Shown: positions 57,043 to 64,000 of the stretch, piece by piece | Layout: each line of letters opens with the position of its first letter | How positions within the stretch are numbered: position 1 is the first letter of the stretch | Origin: an uncultured Campylobacterales bacterium | Lineage (GTDB): Bacteria > Campylobacterota > Campylobacteria > Campylobacterales > Sulfurimonadaceae | Direction: 5' to 3' | Assembly (NCBI GenBank): GCA_903892995.1 | Contig: CAITKP010000063.1 | Coordinates: 1-64,000 of the forward strand | DNA: 64,000 bases | Position numbers and translations under genes: made by a program | Notes under the pieces: generated by a model | What the model was told of the DNA's origin: nothing | The model's input: only the letters and a program-made list of their open reading frames with translations | Database searches by the model: none

Positions 57043-58017
57043 ATGTTTCAACGTTTTCGCAGAACAAGACTCAATCCTCAACTTCGCAAACTTGTAAGAG
57101 AGACAACTGTAAGTGTAGATGATTTTATCTATCCTCTTTTTGCACGCTCAGGTGAGGGGATCAAAACAGAAGTCGCTTCGATGCCAGGTGTTTTTCAGAT
57201 GAGTATCGATGAGATAGTAAAAGAGTGTGAGGTGTTAAAATCTCTTGGAATTTATTCTATTATTTTATTTGGAATTCCTGATGTTAAGGACTCTATTGGT
57301 TCAGATGCACTGAGTGAAAACGGCATTATCGCTCAGGCTGTTCGTGCTGTAAAAAAAGCTCATCCCGAGATGTTTGTGGTCACTGATCTTTGTTTTTGTG
57401 AATACACAGATCATGGGCATTGCGGTATCATTGACCATGTTCACGAGACAGTAGATAATGACGCGACTTTAGAGATATCCGCTTCTCAAGTGCTTGTGCA
57501 TGCAAAAGCAGGAAGCGATATGATCGCGCCATCGGGAATGATGGATGGGATTATCGAGACACTTCGTACAACGCTCGATGCAAATGGTTATGAAAACTTG
57601 CCTATCATGAGTTACTCTACAAAATTTTCAAGTGGCTATTATGGGCCATTTCGTGATGTAGCAGAATCGACTCCATCTTTTGGAGATCGTGCAAGTTATC
57701 AGATGGATCCGGCCAACAGACGTGAAGCGATTGCCGAGAGTATTGCAGATGAGCGTCAAGGCGCAGATATCTTGATGGTTAAACCAGCGCTTGCATACTT
57801 AGACATTATCCGAGATATCAAAGAAAACACCTCTCTTCCTTTGGCTGTTTATAATGTAAGTGGCGAATATGCAATGCTAAAATTTGCAGGAATGAATAAT
57901 TTGATAGATTATGAACGTGTTGTGATGGAAACAATGATCGCTTTTAAACGAGCAGGGGCAGATATTATAATCTCTTATCATGCTAAAGAGGTTGCAAAGA
58001 TTTTGCAAAAAAAATAG
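57043..58017 (+). CDS. hemB: Delta-aminolevulinic acid dehydratase
   Basis: A 324-aa porphobilinogen synthase of heme synthesis. The zinc-site Cys ([16 protein letters not shown]), the first Schiff-base Lys region ([15 protein letters not shown]) and the second ([12 protein letters not shown]) are present. Confidence 0.96.
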   Translation: MFQRFRRTRLNPQLRKLVRETTVSVDDFIYPLFARSGEGIKTEVASMPGVFQMSIDEIVKECEVLKSLGIYSIILFGIPDVKDSIGSDALSENGIIAQAVRAVKKAHPEMFVVTDLCFCEYTDHGHCGIIDHVHETVDNDATLEISASQVLVHAKAGSDMIAPSGMMDGIIETLRTTLDANGYENLPIMSYSTKFSSGYYGPFRDVAESTPSFGDRASYQMDPANRREAIAESIADERQGADILMVKPALAYLDIIRDIKENTSLPLAVYNVSGEYAMLKFAGMNNLIDYERVVMETMIAFKRAGADIIISYHAKEVAKILQKK

Positions 58018-58082
58018 ACTTATCTTTCTTAAAGTAAGTTAGCAATAGAATACATCCATTGATTTTTAAAGGAAATATTTAA

Positions 58083-59003
58083 ATGAGACATTTTTTAACG
58101 CTCAAAGATTTTACAAAAGAGGAAATTTTAGAGATTATAGATCTTGGGCTTGAAATAAAAAAAGATTTAAAAAACGGAATCCACAAGGATTATATGCCGA
58201 AAAAAACTTTGGCGATGATCTTTGAAAAAAGCTCGACTCGCACGCGTGTGAGTTTTGAAACTGGTATCTATCAGCTTGGTGGGCATGGGCTTTTTCTATC
58301 AAACCGTGATATCCATTTAGGGCGCGGAGAGCCTGTCAAAGACACTGCACGCGTTATTTCTAGTATGTGTGATATGGTTATGATTCGTACTTTTGAACAC
58401 TCTAAACTTGAAGAGTTTGCTTCATTTTCAAAAGTGCCTGTTATCAATGGTCTCACAGACTCTTACCATCCAGTGCAACTGCTTGCTGATTATATGACAA
58501 TGATAGAGTATGGTGTGGCTGAGGGCGCAAAAGTCGCGTATGTAGGCGATGGAAACAATATGACGCATTCATGGCTGATGTTGGCTGCAAAACTTGGATT
58601 TGAGCTACGCATTGCAACACCTGTAGGGTATGAAGTCGATTCTAAAATTTTAGAAGATGCCTATGCACTCGCAAAAATCAGCGGAGCAAAAATCTTTGTT
58701 TCAAACGATCCAAAAGAGGCGATCAAAGGTGCAACAGTAGTGACAACTGATACTTGGGCATCGATGGGTCAAGAGGATGAAAAAGAGGAGCGAGTAAAAG
58801 TATTTGCTGGCTATATGGTTGATGATTTGATGATGTGTTTAGCCGAAAAAAATGCAAAATTTCTCCACTGTTTACCTGCTTATAGAGGTCAAGAAGTGAG
58901 TGAATCTGTACTAGAAGGACACGCAGATATCGTTTTTGATGAAGCGGAGAACCGTTTACATGCACAAAAAGGATTGATGGTTTGGCTTGACCGCCAAAGA
59001 TAA
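58083..59003 (+). CDS. argF: Ornithine carbamoyltransferase
   Basis: A 306-aa enzyme of arginine synthesis. The carbamoyl-phosphate motif [12 protein letters not shown] and ornithine-site residues ([13 protein letters not shown]) are clear. Confidence 0.95.
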   Translation: MRHFLTLKDFTKEEILEIIDLGLEIKKDLKNGIHKDYMPKKTLAMIFEKSSTRTRVSFETGIYQLGGHGLFLSNRDIHLGRGEPVKDTARVISSMCDMVMIRTFEHSKLEEFASFSKVPVINGLTDSYHPVQLLADYMTMIEYGVAEGAKVAYVGDGNNMTHSWLMLAAKLGFELRIATPVGYEVDSKILEDAYALAKISGAKIFVSNDPKEAIKGATVVTTDTWASMGQEDEKEERVKVFAGYMVDDLMMCLAEKNAKFLHCLPAYRGQEVSESVLEGHADIVFDEAENRLHAQKGLMVWLDRQR

Positions 59004-59029
59004 AATCTTAATTTAATCAAGGGATTTTT

Positions 59030-60217
59030 ATGAGAGTTTTGATATTTGTAGCACTGTTGATTTCATTTGTTTATTCAGCTGAGGTTGTGAAAGTTGAAGA
59101 GAAATATCAAGATTCTACAAAATGTCAGGCTTGTCATAATCACCTTGTAAAAGATTGGCAACACTCATGGCATGCACGCTCTTATGAAAAAAATGATGAG
59201 TATTTTCGTGCATCTTTAGAGTATGTCAGTAAAAAATCCCACAAAAGTCTTAATGCAGTTAAAGTTGAGTGTGCAACATGTCACAATCCCCGCATCTCAG
59301 TTACCAGCACAAGCAAAGCGTATGAAATTGACGCTGTTTTAGGGCTCGATAAAAACTCAAAAGTCAATAAAGCAGTTAATGATACGAGTATCAGCGAGGG
59401 GATCAACTGCGTTGTTTGTCACAACATAGACAAAATTCATGATAATCTTGATGCTTCAAAAAGAGGAATGGATAGGGTTACTTGGCTGAAATCTGGTGTG
59501 ATGAGCGGACCGTTTGATGATGCAACTTCACCTTACCATAAAACAGAAGCCAGAGATTTTATGGATAAAAATCCAAATAAGCTCTGTTTTGTGTGTCATG
59601 CAAATGATCATACAATCAAAGGCGATATGTTTATCAATATGGAAGCTGAGTATAAAGACAATACTCAAAAATGTGTTGTATGTCATATGAGCACTAAGAA
59701 AGAGCTTTATGCTGCTACGCTTAGAATCGATCATGGAAAACCAAAAGCACGCCAGATTAGAGAGCATGGATTTAGCGGAGCGCACACCGCATCAATGTGG
59801 AAAGATGCCTTACATGTAAGTACAAAAGTGGAGGGTGGTGATCTTGTTATTACACTAAAAAATGATCTTCCACACAATCTTCCAAGTGGATTTGGCTCAC
59901 GCGAAATTGTGCTAGATGTTGAGTACACGAGTGCAGCGAAAGTAGTTTCAAAAGAGTCTGTGTCGTTAACGAGACACTATCTCAATAAATACAAAAAACC
60001 AACAATCGCACATACATCTGAGACATCCTCAGCAGATGAATCGGTTCCAGCCAAGGGTGAAAAAACTATTAGAGTGAAGTTAAACAAAAGTGCCAATGGT
60101 GCGAATGTAGCTGTTTCTTATAGATTGGTGAACGATGAAGTGAGAGGTCTGCTTGAGTTAAAAGAGCCGATCTGGTCGCAAAAGATGGTGATTTTTAAAG
60201 GTGCTGTAAAGTTCTAA
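59030..60217 (+). CDS. Periplasmic pentaheme cytochrome c
   Basis: A 395-aa protein with a signal peptide (VLIFVALLISFVYSA). Five CxxCH motifs occur (CQACH, CATCH, CVVCH, CFVCH, CVVCH), all in the first 230 residues. The C-terminal 150 residues look like a beta-rich domain without heme. It resembles cytochrome c554-type multiheme proteins; no hydroxylamine oxidoreductase gene is adjacent. Electron partners are unknown. The palindrome at 59810 encodes LHVS. Confidence 0.85.
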   Translation: MRVLIFVALLISFVYSAEVVKVEEKYQDSTKCQACHNHLVKDWQHSWHARSYEKNDEYFRASLEYVSKKSHKSLNAVKVECATCHNPRISVTSTSKAYEIDAVLGLDKNSKVNKAVNDTSISEGINCVVCHNIDKIHDNLDASKRGMDRVTWLKSGVMSGPFDDATSPYHKTEARDFMDKNPNKLCFVCHANDHTIKGDMFINMEAEYKDNTQKCVVCHMSTKKELYAATLRIDHGKPKARQIREHGFSGAHTASMWKDALHVSTKVEGGDLVITLKNDLPHNLPSGFGSREIVLDVEYTSAAKVVSKESVSLTRHYLNKYKKPTIAHTSETSSADESVPAKGEKTIRVKLNKSANGANVAVSYRLVNDEVRGLLELKEPIWSQKMVIFKGAVKF

Positions 60218-60221
60218 AGTA

Positions 60222-60259
60222 GTTTACATGTAAGCCATTTCACAGGCTTACATGTAAAC
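60222..60259. terminator. Perfect 15-bp bidirectional terminator made of two palindromes
   Basis: GTTTACATGTAAGCC and GGCTTACATGTAAAC pair perfectly around ATTTCACA. Each arm contains an exact TTACATGTAA. It separates the convergent cytochrome and trpS genes. An A8 run follows on +, that is, T8 for the minus transcript lies on the far side. Confidence 0.75.
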
Positions 60260-60272
60260 AAAAAAAATGTAA

Positions 60273-61238
60273 TTAGTATCTGATACCAACGGCGGAGCGT
60301 ACTTTTTCTATGACCTCTGCAGCTGCGGCGGATGCTTTTTGTGCGCCTACATGTAAGATGTCGCGCACTTCATCTTGATGAGAAGCATAATATTCTCGTC
60401 TTTGTCTGTATGGCGTGTAATACTCCCAGATCACTTCAGAGAGATAGAGTTTAAAGTGTCCATGACCCTCTCCACCCTTTTTATAGCGCTCTTGCAGGGC
60501 GATGCGTTTTTCATCCTCCAAGAAAAGTTTTGCGATGTTATAGACGTTACACCCCTCATACTCTTTTGGATCTTCCATTGGTACATTTTCAGTGACGATC
60601 TTTTTGATGACCTTTTGCTGCGCTTTCTCTTCGCCAAAGATATTGATAGTATTTCCATAGCTTTTTGACATTTTTTGTCCATCAGTTCCAGGGACTGTTG
60701 CGACATTTTCATCTACTCGGTAAGTTGGAAGTTTTAAGATGTCACCATAAGCGTTATTAAATCGAATAGCGATGTCACGTGCGATCTCTACATGCTGAAT
60801 CTGATCTTTTCCAACAGGCACGATTTGGGGAGAAAAAAGCAAAATATCTGCCGCCATCAAGACAGGATAGGAAAATAAAGAGTGGTTTGTCGCAAAACCA
60901 CGCGCCGTTTTATCTTTGTAACTATGCGCCCGCTCTAAAAGGCCTGTTGGAGTAAATGAGGAGAGAACCCAGTAGAGCTCTAGTACCTCTTTGACATCTG
61001 ACTGCACCCAAAACGTGGATTTTTCTGGATTCATACCAAGCGCTAAAAAGTCAGTTGCTGCTTGCATTGTGAGTGCTTTTAATCTTTCACCATCATTGAC
61101 AGTGGTCATCGCATGATAGTTTGCGATAAAAGCAAAGATCTCATTTGTGTTTTGCTCATCAATCATCGGTTTGATAGAGCCAAAGTAGTTGCCTATATGA
61201 AGGTCGCCAGAGGGCTGGATTCCGGTCAAAAGTCTCAT
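60273..61238 (-). CDS. trpS: Tryptophanyl-tRNA synthetase
   Basis: A 321-aa class I synthetase. The HIGH-like motif (QPSGDLHIGNYFGS) and KMSKS (GTDGQKMSKSYGN) are present. Full length. Confidence 0.97.
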   Translation of the reverse strand: MRLLTGIQPSGDLHIGNYFGSIKPMIDEQNTNEIFAFIANYHAMTTVNDGERLKALTMQAATDFLALGMNPEKSTFWVQSDVKEVLELYWVLSSFTPTGLLERAHSYKDKTARGFATNHSLFSYPVLMAADILLFSPQIVPVGKDQIQHVEIARDIAIRFNNAYGDILKLPTYRVDENVATVPGTDGQKMSKSYGNTINIFGEEKAQQKVIKKIVTENVPMEDPKEYEGCNVYNIAKLFLEDEKRIALQERYKKGGEGHGHFKLYLSEVIWEYYTPYRQRREYYASHQDEVRDILHVGAQKASAAAAEVIEKVRSAVGIRY

Positions 61239-61344
61239 AAAGTTTCCATTTTTAAATTATTTTGTCGAAATTATATCCAATTCAGTTTCGCTGTGCTATT
61301 CTTTACCCAAATAAAGGCACTTGCTGCTTCATAAAGGATTTACC

Positions 61345-61674
61345 ATGAGTGTACAAATCAGAGCAAAAGATATAACCCTAACAGATGCGACAAAAGCACA
61401 TATCAATGCTGCAATCGATACATTTAGAAAATTCAAATTAGATATAACTACTTACAATGTCAATATCGCAAAAGAGAAAAAGGGTGTAAGCGTGGAGTTT
61501 GATATTCATATCGCTCATGCTCAGCCTGTTGTGATCTCACAAACTGATAGTGATCTTGATGTCGCAATCGATCTTGCGATCGATCGTACTTCAAAAGCGC
61601 TTCGCCGTTTGCATGATAAAGTAGTCTCCCACAAAGCAACATCTCTCAAAGATGTAGAGGTTGCCGAAGTTTAA
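61345..61674 (+). CDS. hpf: Ribosome hibernation promoting factor, short form
   Basis: A 109-aa HPF/YfiA-type protein (VQIRAKDITLTDATKAHINAAI; LDVAIDLAIDRTSKALRRLHDK). It binds the decoding region of idle ribosomes. The long-form dimerisation domain is missing. Start chosen at the ATG after AAAGGATTTACC; the track begins 24 bp upstream. Confidence 0.85.
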   Translation: MSVQIRAKDITLTDATKAHINAAIDTFRKFKLDITTYNVNIAKEKKGVSVEFDIHIAHAQPVVISQTDSDLDVAIDLAIDRTSKALRRLHDKVVSHKATSLKDVEVAEV

Positions 61675-61710
61675 GTATAATACCGCCAAAATTTTAGGCG
61701 GTATTTAAGC

Positions 61711-62313
61711 ATGATAAAAACCCTTCTTTTTCTTACTATTTTCACATCACTTTTCGCTCAAAATGATTATGATCTTCGTGTTGCTTATGGACGTGCAGAT
61801 TCTCACGATTTAGCCTACATCGCAGTTGGAGATATGGCTCCTGACTCGGCTAAGGGACGTGTTTTAATGCTTGATGGTGGGTATAAGATGATTGAAAATG
61901 CTTTTAAACTTCCACTAGATATTTATGTGCAAGGCGGATTTGCGAAGTTTTTGGAAAATGGTTATGGCGCTGATGTGTATGAAAATACACTCTATGTTAA
62001 AGGGTATTATAATTTTGACTTTTGGCAAAATAAAGTTCGTTTAGGAGCTGCTGAGGGTGCTTCATATACATACGGCACGCTTTATGTTGAAAAGCTTGAA
62101 TCCCAAAAAAAGGGTGGAAATCTCTCTCATTATTTGAACTATTTAGAGCTGAGTTTAGACTGTGACCTTGGAAAACTTGTAAAATATGAGCCACTCAAAG
62201 ATCTCTATCTAGGTTTTGTTATAAAGCATAGATCGGGAGTGTTTGGGCTTATCAATAACGTAGTGCATGGTGGTTCAAACTATGAAGCTGTGTATTTAGA
62301 AAAGAAATTTTAA
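61711..62313 (+). CDS. Predicted exported beta-rich protein
   Basis: A 200-aa protein with a short signal peptide (IKTLLFLTIFTSLFA). Strand-like repeats and a C-terminal Phe suggest a small outer-membrane barrel, loosely like lipid A deacylase (PagL-type) proteins. No catalytic motif was confirmed. 15 bp upstream of hemJ. Confidence 0.5.
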   Translation: MIKTLLFLTIFTSLFAQNDYDLRVAYGRADSHDLAYIAVGDMAPDSAKGRVLMLDGGYKMIENAFKLPLDIYVQGGFAKFLENGYGADVYENTLYVKGYYNFDFWQNKVRLGAAEGASYTYGTLYVEKLESQKKGGNLSHYLNYLELSLDCDLGKLVKYEPLKDLYLGFVIKHRSGVFGLINNVVHGGSNYEAVYLEKKF

Positions 62314-62328
62314 ACAAAGGTATATGGT

Positions 62329-62772
62329 ATGTATAATTGGATTATTTGGTTTCATGTAGCTTCATTTGTGTCGTGGTTCGCGGCTATTTTTTATCTTCCT
62401 CGTCTTTTTGTGTATCACAAAGAGCATGAAGAAAACGCTGGATTTTTAGAGGTTGCAAAGATCATGGAGTACAAACTCTACAAATATATCGGAGTTCCTG
62501 CAATGTGGGCGACTATTTTGAGTGGAGCGACGATGATCTATCTTTCAATGAGTCTTTATGAGGTAAACCTCTTTGCTACAGGTGGATGGTTGCATGCAAA
62601 ACTCTTATTTGTAACTCTGCTTGTTATCTATTTTATCTCTTTGGGAATGATCCGTAAAAAATTGGAAAACGGTACATGTAACAAAAGCGGAAAGTTTTTT
62701 AGATACTACAATGAAGTACCGACGGTCTTACTGCTTTTAATCGTAGCAATGGTCGTTGTAAAGCCTTTTTAA
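62329..62772 (+). CDS. hemJ: Protoporphyrinogen IX oxidase HemJ
   Basis: A 147-aa membrane protein with four hydrophobic helices. The HemJ pattern WIIWFHVASFVSWFAAIFYLPRLFVYH at the N-terminus and the LHAKLLFV segment are conserved. It catalyses the penultimate heme step in organisms without HemY or HemG. hemB lies in the same window but not in the same operon. Confidence 0.88.
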   Translation: MYNWIIWFHVASFVSWFAAIFYLPRLFVYHKEHEENAGFLEVAKIMEYKLYKYIGVPAMWATILSGATMIYLSMSLYEVNLFATGGWLHAKLLFVTLLVIYFISLGMIRKKLENGTCNKSGKFFRYYNEVPTVLLLLIVAMVVVKPF

Positions 62773-62808
62773 ACCCTTTTTCACACTTACTAAATCATCA
62801 AAAATAAC

Positions 62809-62833
62809 TTACATGTAAGCACTTTACATGTAA
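62809..62833. terminator. Tandem palindromes after hemJ
   Basis: Two exact TTACATGTAA copies 15 bp apart (62809-62818 and 62824-62833) can form one long or two short hairpins after hemJ. Likely termination or another palindrome-dependent function. Confidence 0.5.
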
Positions 62834-62909
62834 GCAAACTCCTTCACAAAAACAAACCCTCTTTAGCATTAAATCTTCAAGTTAACCTCTTATAAAGCCG
62901 ATTTGAGAG

Positions 62910-62915
62910 TATAAT
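62910..62915 (+). promoter_or_regulatory. Probable -10 of the adhesin-like gene
   Basis: TATAAT about 47 bp before the ATG. No clear -35 was seen. Confidence 0.4.
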
Positions 62916-62961
62916 AAGAAACAATAACTTTTTTTTAAACCTTATTTTTGGACGGCCTATT

Positions 62962-64000
62962 ATGAAATTTACAAATATTTTTTCGAGATTTTTAACAATT
63001 TTTGGACTTCTATTGATATTGAGTGTGAGTGGATGGGGGGCTTGTGGAACTTCAAATGGATCATGGACGCCTTCTTCAACTGCAACAACTGGGAGTGTTA
63101 CAACTACTGCTGAATATTACACTATTTCAGTTGTAGCTGCAGAAAATTTAAATATTTCCGTACAAAATACCTACTCTGGGGGTAGCACAAGAACACTAAC
63201 TGCGACTCTATATCCAGATAATGGGCTGTGTACTACTACATCTCTATGGAACACTACTATTGTTAAAAATACTACACAACCATCGGGAAATATTTTTGTC
63301 ACCGCTGGAACATACACATTAAAATTAGTAAGTAGTTCATCGAATAGTACTGGGTATTCTCTAACAGGCTTATTTACTCCGCCTCCGGCAGTAACTGCAA
63401 CAACGATGTCTGTAAATGAAAACGCTGCAGTTGGAACAGTTGTCGGTACTGTCTATGCAACAAATTCTCCTACAAGTTTCATACTAACCAATACAAATGG
63501 AACCGCACAGTCTCTATTTGACATCAGTGCATCAGGGCAGATAACAGTTCATAGTGGTGCAGTCCTTGACTATGAGACCACTCCTTCTTACACACTAAAA
63601 GCTACAGCCACTAACAGTGCGGGAAGTGGTTCTGCTAATATCACGATTAATCTCAATAATATCACTGGTCCAACAATTACATCTGCGCAAACATTTAGTA
63701 TTGTAAGCGGATCAGCAAATGGAACTTTTATTGGATCATTAGCCGTAACAATTCCTACACCGTTACCTTTTGGAAACACTATAACGTCATATACATCCAG
63801 CGATTCTGCGTTTGCCATCAGCAACGCAGGGGCTATTACCGTAGCTGATAGCGCTGGATTAAGTGTTGGTACTCATACCGTAACTGTAATCACAACCAAT
63901 GCAGAGGGAACTGATAGTAAAACTATTACAATAACTGTTACTGCTCCTTCTGCCAACCTCGCCCTTACAAATACTGATAGTCCTGATCCTGTGATTACAG
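62962..64000 (+). CDS. Large secreted cadherin/DUF11-repeat protein (5' part)
   Basis: An open frame of 346 codons, cut by the right window edge and so missing from the ORF track. A signal peptide (FLTIFGLLLILSVSGWGA) is followed by a Thr/Ser-rich region. A cadherin-like repeat comes next (FDISASGQITVHSGAVLDYE), then a second Ig-like repeat, then the start of a DUF11-like domain (LALTNTDSPDPVIT). It has almost no Lys or Glu. Probably a giant surface adhesin; its secretion genes are not in the window. Confidence 0.75.
   Translation, partial: MKFTNIFSRFLTIFGLLLILSVSGWGACGTSNGSWTPSSTATTGSVTTTAEYYTISVVAAENLNISVQNTYSGGSTRTLTATLYPDNGLCTTTSLWNTTIVKNTTQPSGNIFVTAGTYTLKLVSSSSNSTGYSLTGLFTPPPAVTATTMSVNENAAVGTVVGTVYATNSPTSFILTNTNGTAQSLFDISASGQITVHSGAVLDYETTPSYTLKATATNSAGSGSANITINLNNITGPTITSAQTFSIVSGSANGTFIGSLAVTIPTPLPFGNTITSYTSSDSAFAISNAGAITVADSAGLSVGTHTVTVITTNAEGTDSKTITITVTAPSANLALTNTDSPDPVIT

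Overview
The window looks like a chromosomal segment of an AT-rich Campylobacterota (epsilonproteobacterial) chemolithotroph of the Sulfurimonas/Sulfuricurvum type. This is inferred from the gene content: a NIF-type Fe-S assembly pair, a split CetB/CetA-like energy-taxis pair, a receiver-less CheB, an epsilon-type CheZ, HemJ, flavocytochrome c sulfide dehydrogenase-like flavoproteins, and an S10-spc operon without L30. No rRNA, CRISPR array, transposase or integrase was seen.

Layout. 1-112 is a long hairpin with A6/T6 ends, followed by a minus-strand ATPase. 1326-12082 is the S10-spc operon (rpsJ to rplO, secY, map, infA) behind a near-consensus promoter. 12137-17571 (minus) holds a periplasmic rhodanese, a chorismate mutase-like protein, an MCE/Mla lipid-transport operon with a strikingly degenerate ATPase, and a secreted DRGH nuclease. 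17631-19963 is nifU-nifS. 20113-22496 holds small unknown genes and a tRNA cluster (Val; then Leu, Arg, Arg, His, Pro on minus). 22493-26002 (minus) is thiG, purN, nnrD/E and a P-loop protein. 26074-29550 is kdsD, a pseudouridine synthase, yjbQ and rarA. 29661-37799 holds rplT, rpmI, a CBS-GGDEF protein, yjdF, a truncated hemoglobin, hisJ, cheZ, a U32 peptidase, purE and a DUF89 protein. 37857-44027 holds outer-membrane proteins, glyQ, mutY and recD2. 44111-46731 is an accessory stretch with three lipoproteins, an XRE regulator and a tRNA-Arg carrying a 0.7-kb HepT/MntA insertion flanked by a 35-bp tRNA repeat. 46780-56358 is a sulfur/taxis region: two FccB-like flavoproteins, two methyl-accepting proteins, cheB/cheR, a PAS sensor, a tiny acidic ORF, and a flavoprotein-Rieske-cytochrome c module. 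56414-62772 holds ribA, hemB, argF, a pentaheme cytochrome, trpS, hpf and hemJ. A large cadherin/DUF11-type secreted protein runs off the right edge.

The most striking unexplained signal is a 10-14 bp palindrome, TTACATGTAA, extending to GCTTACATGTAAGC. By eye it occurs 28 times exactly, with about a dozen near variants. It lies both inside genes (read as Leu-His-Val or Leu-Thr-Cys-Lys) and between genes, where inverted pairs build hairpins at gene ends. It is dense in nnrD/E and mutY and absent from the ribosomal-protein coding sequences. It behaves like a genome-wide iterated element comparable to HIP1 or to DNA-uptake sequences. Other leads are the Rieske-linked flavoprotein module, the tRNA-flanked toxin-antitoxin mini-element and the Walker-less ABC ATPase of the MCE operon.

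All calls come from reading the sequence and the ORF track. Family names come from motif recognition without database searches.
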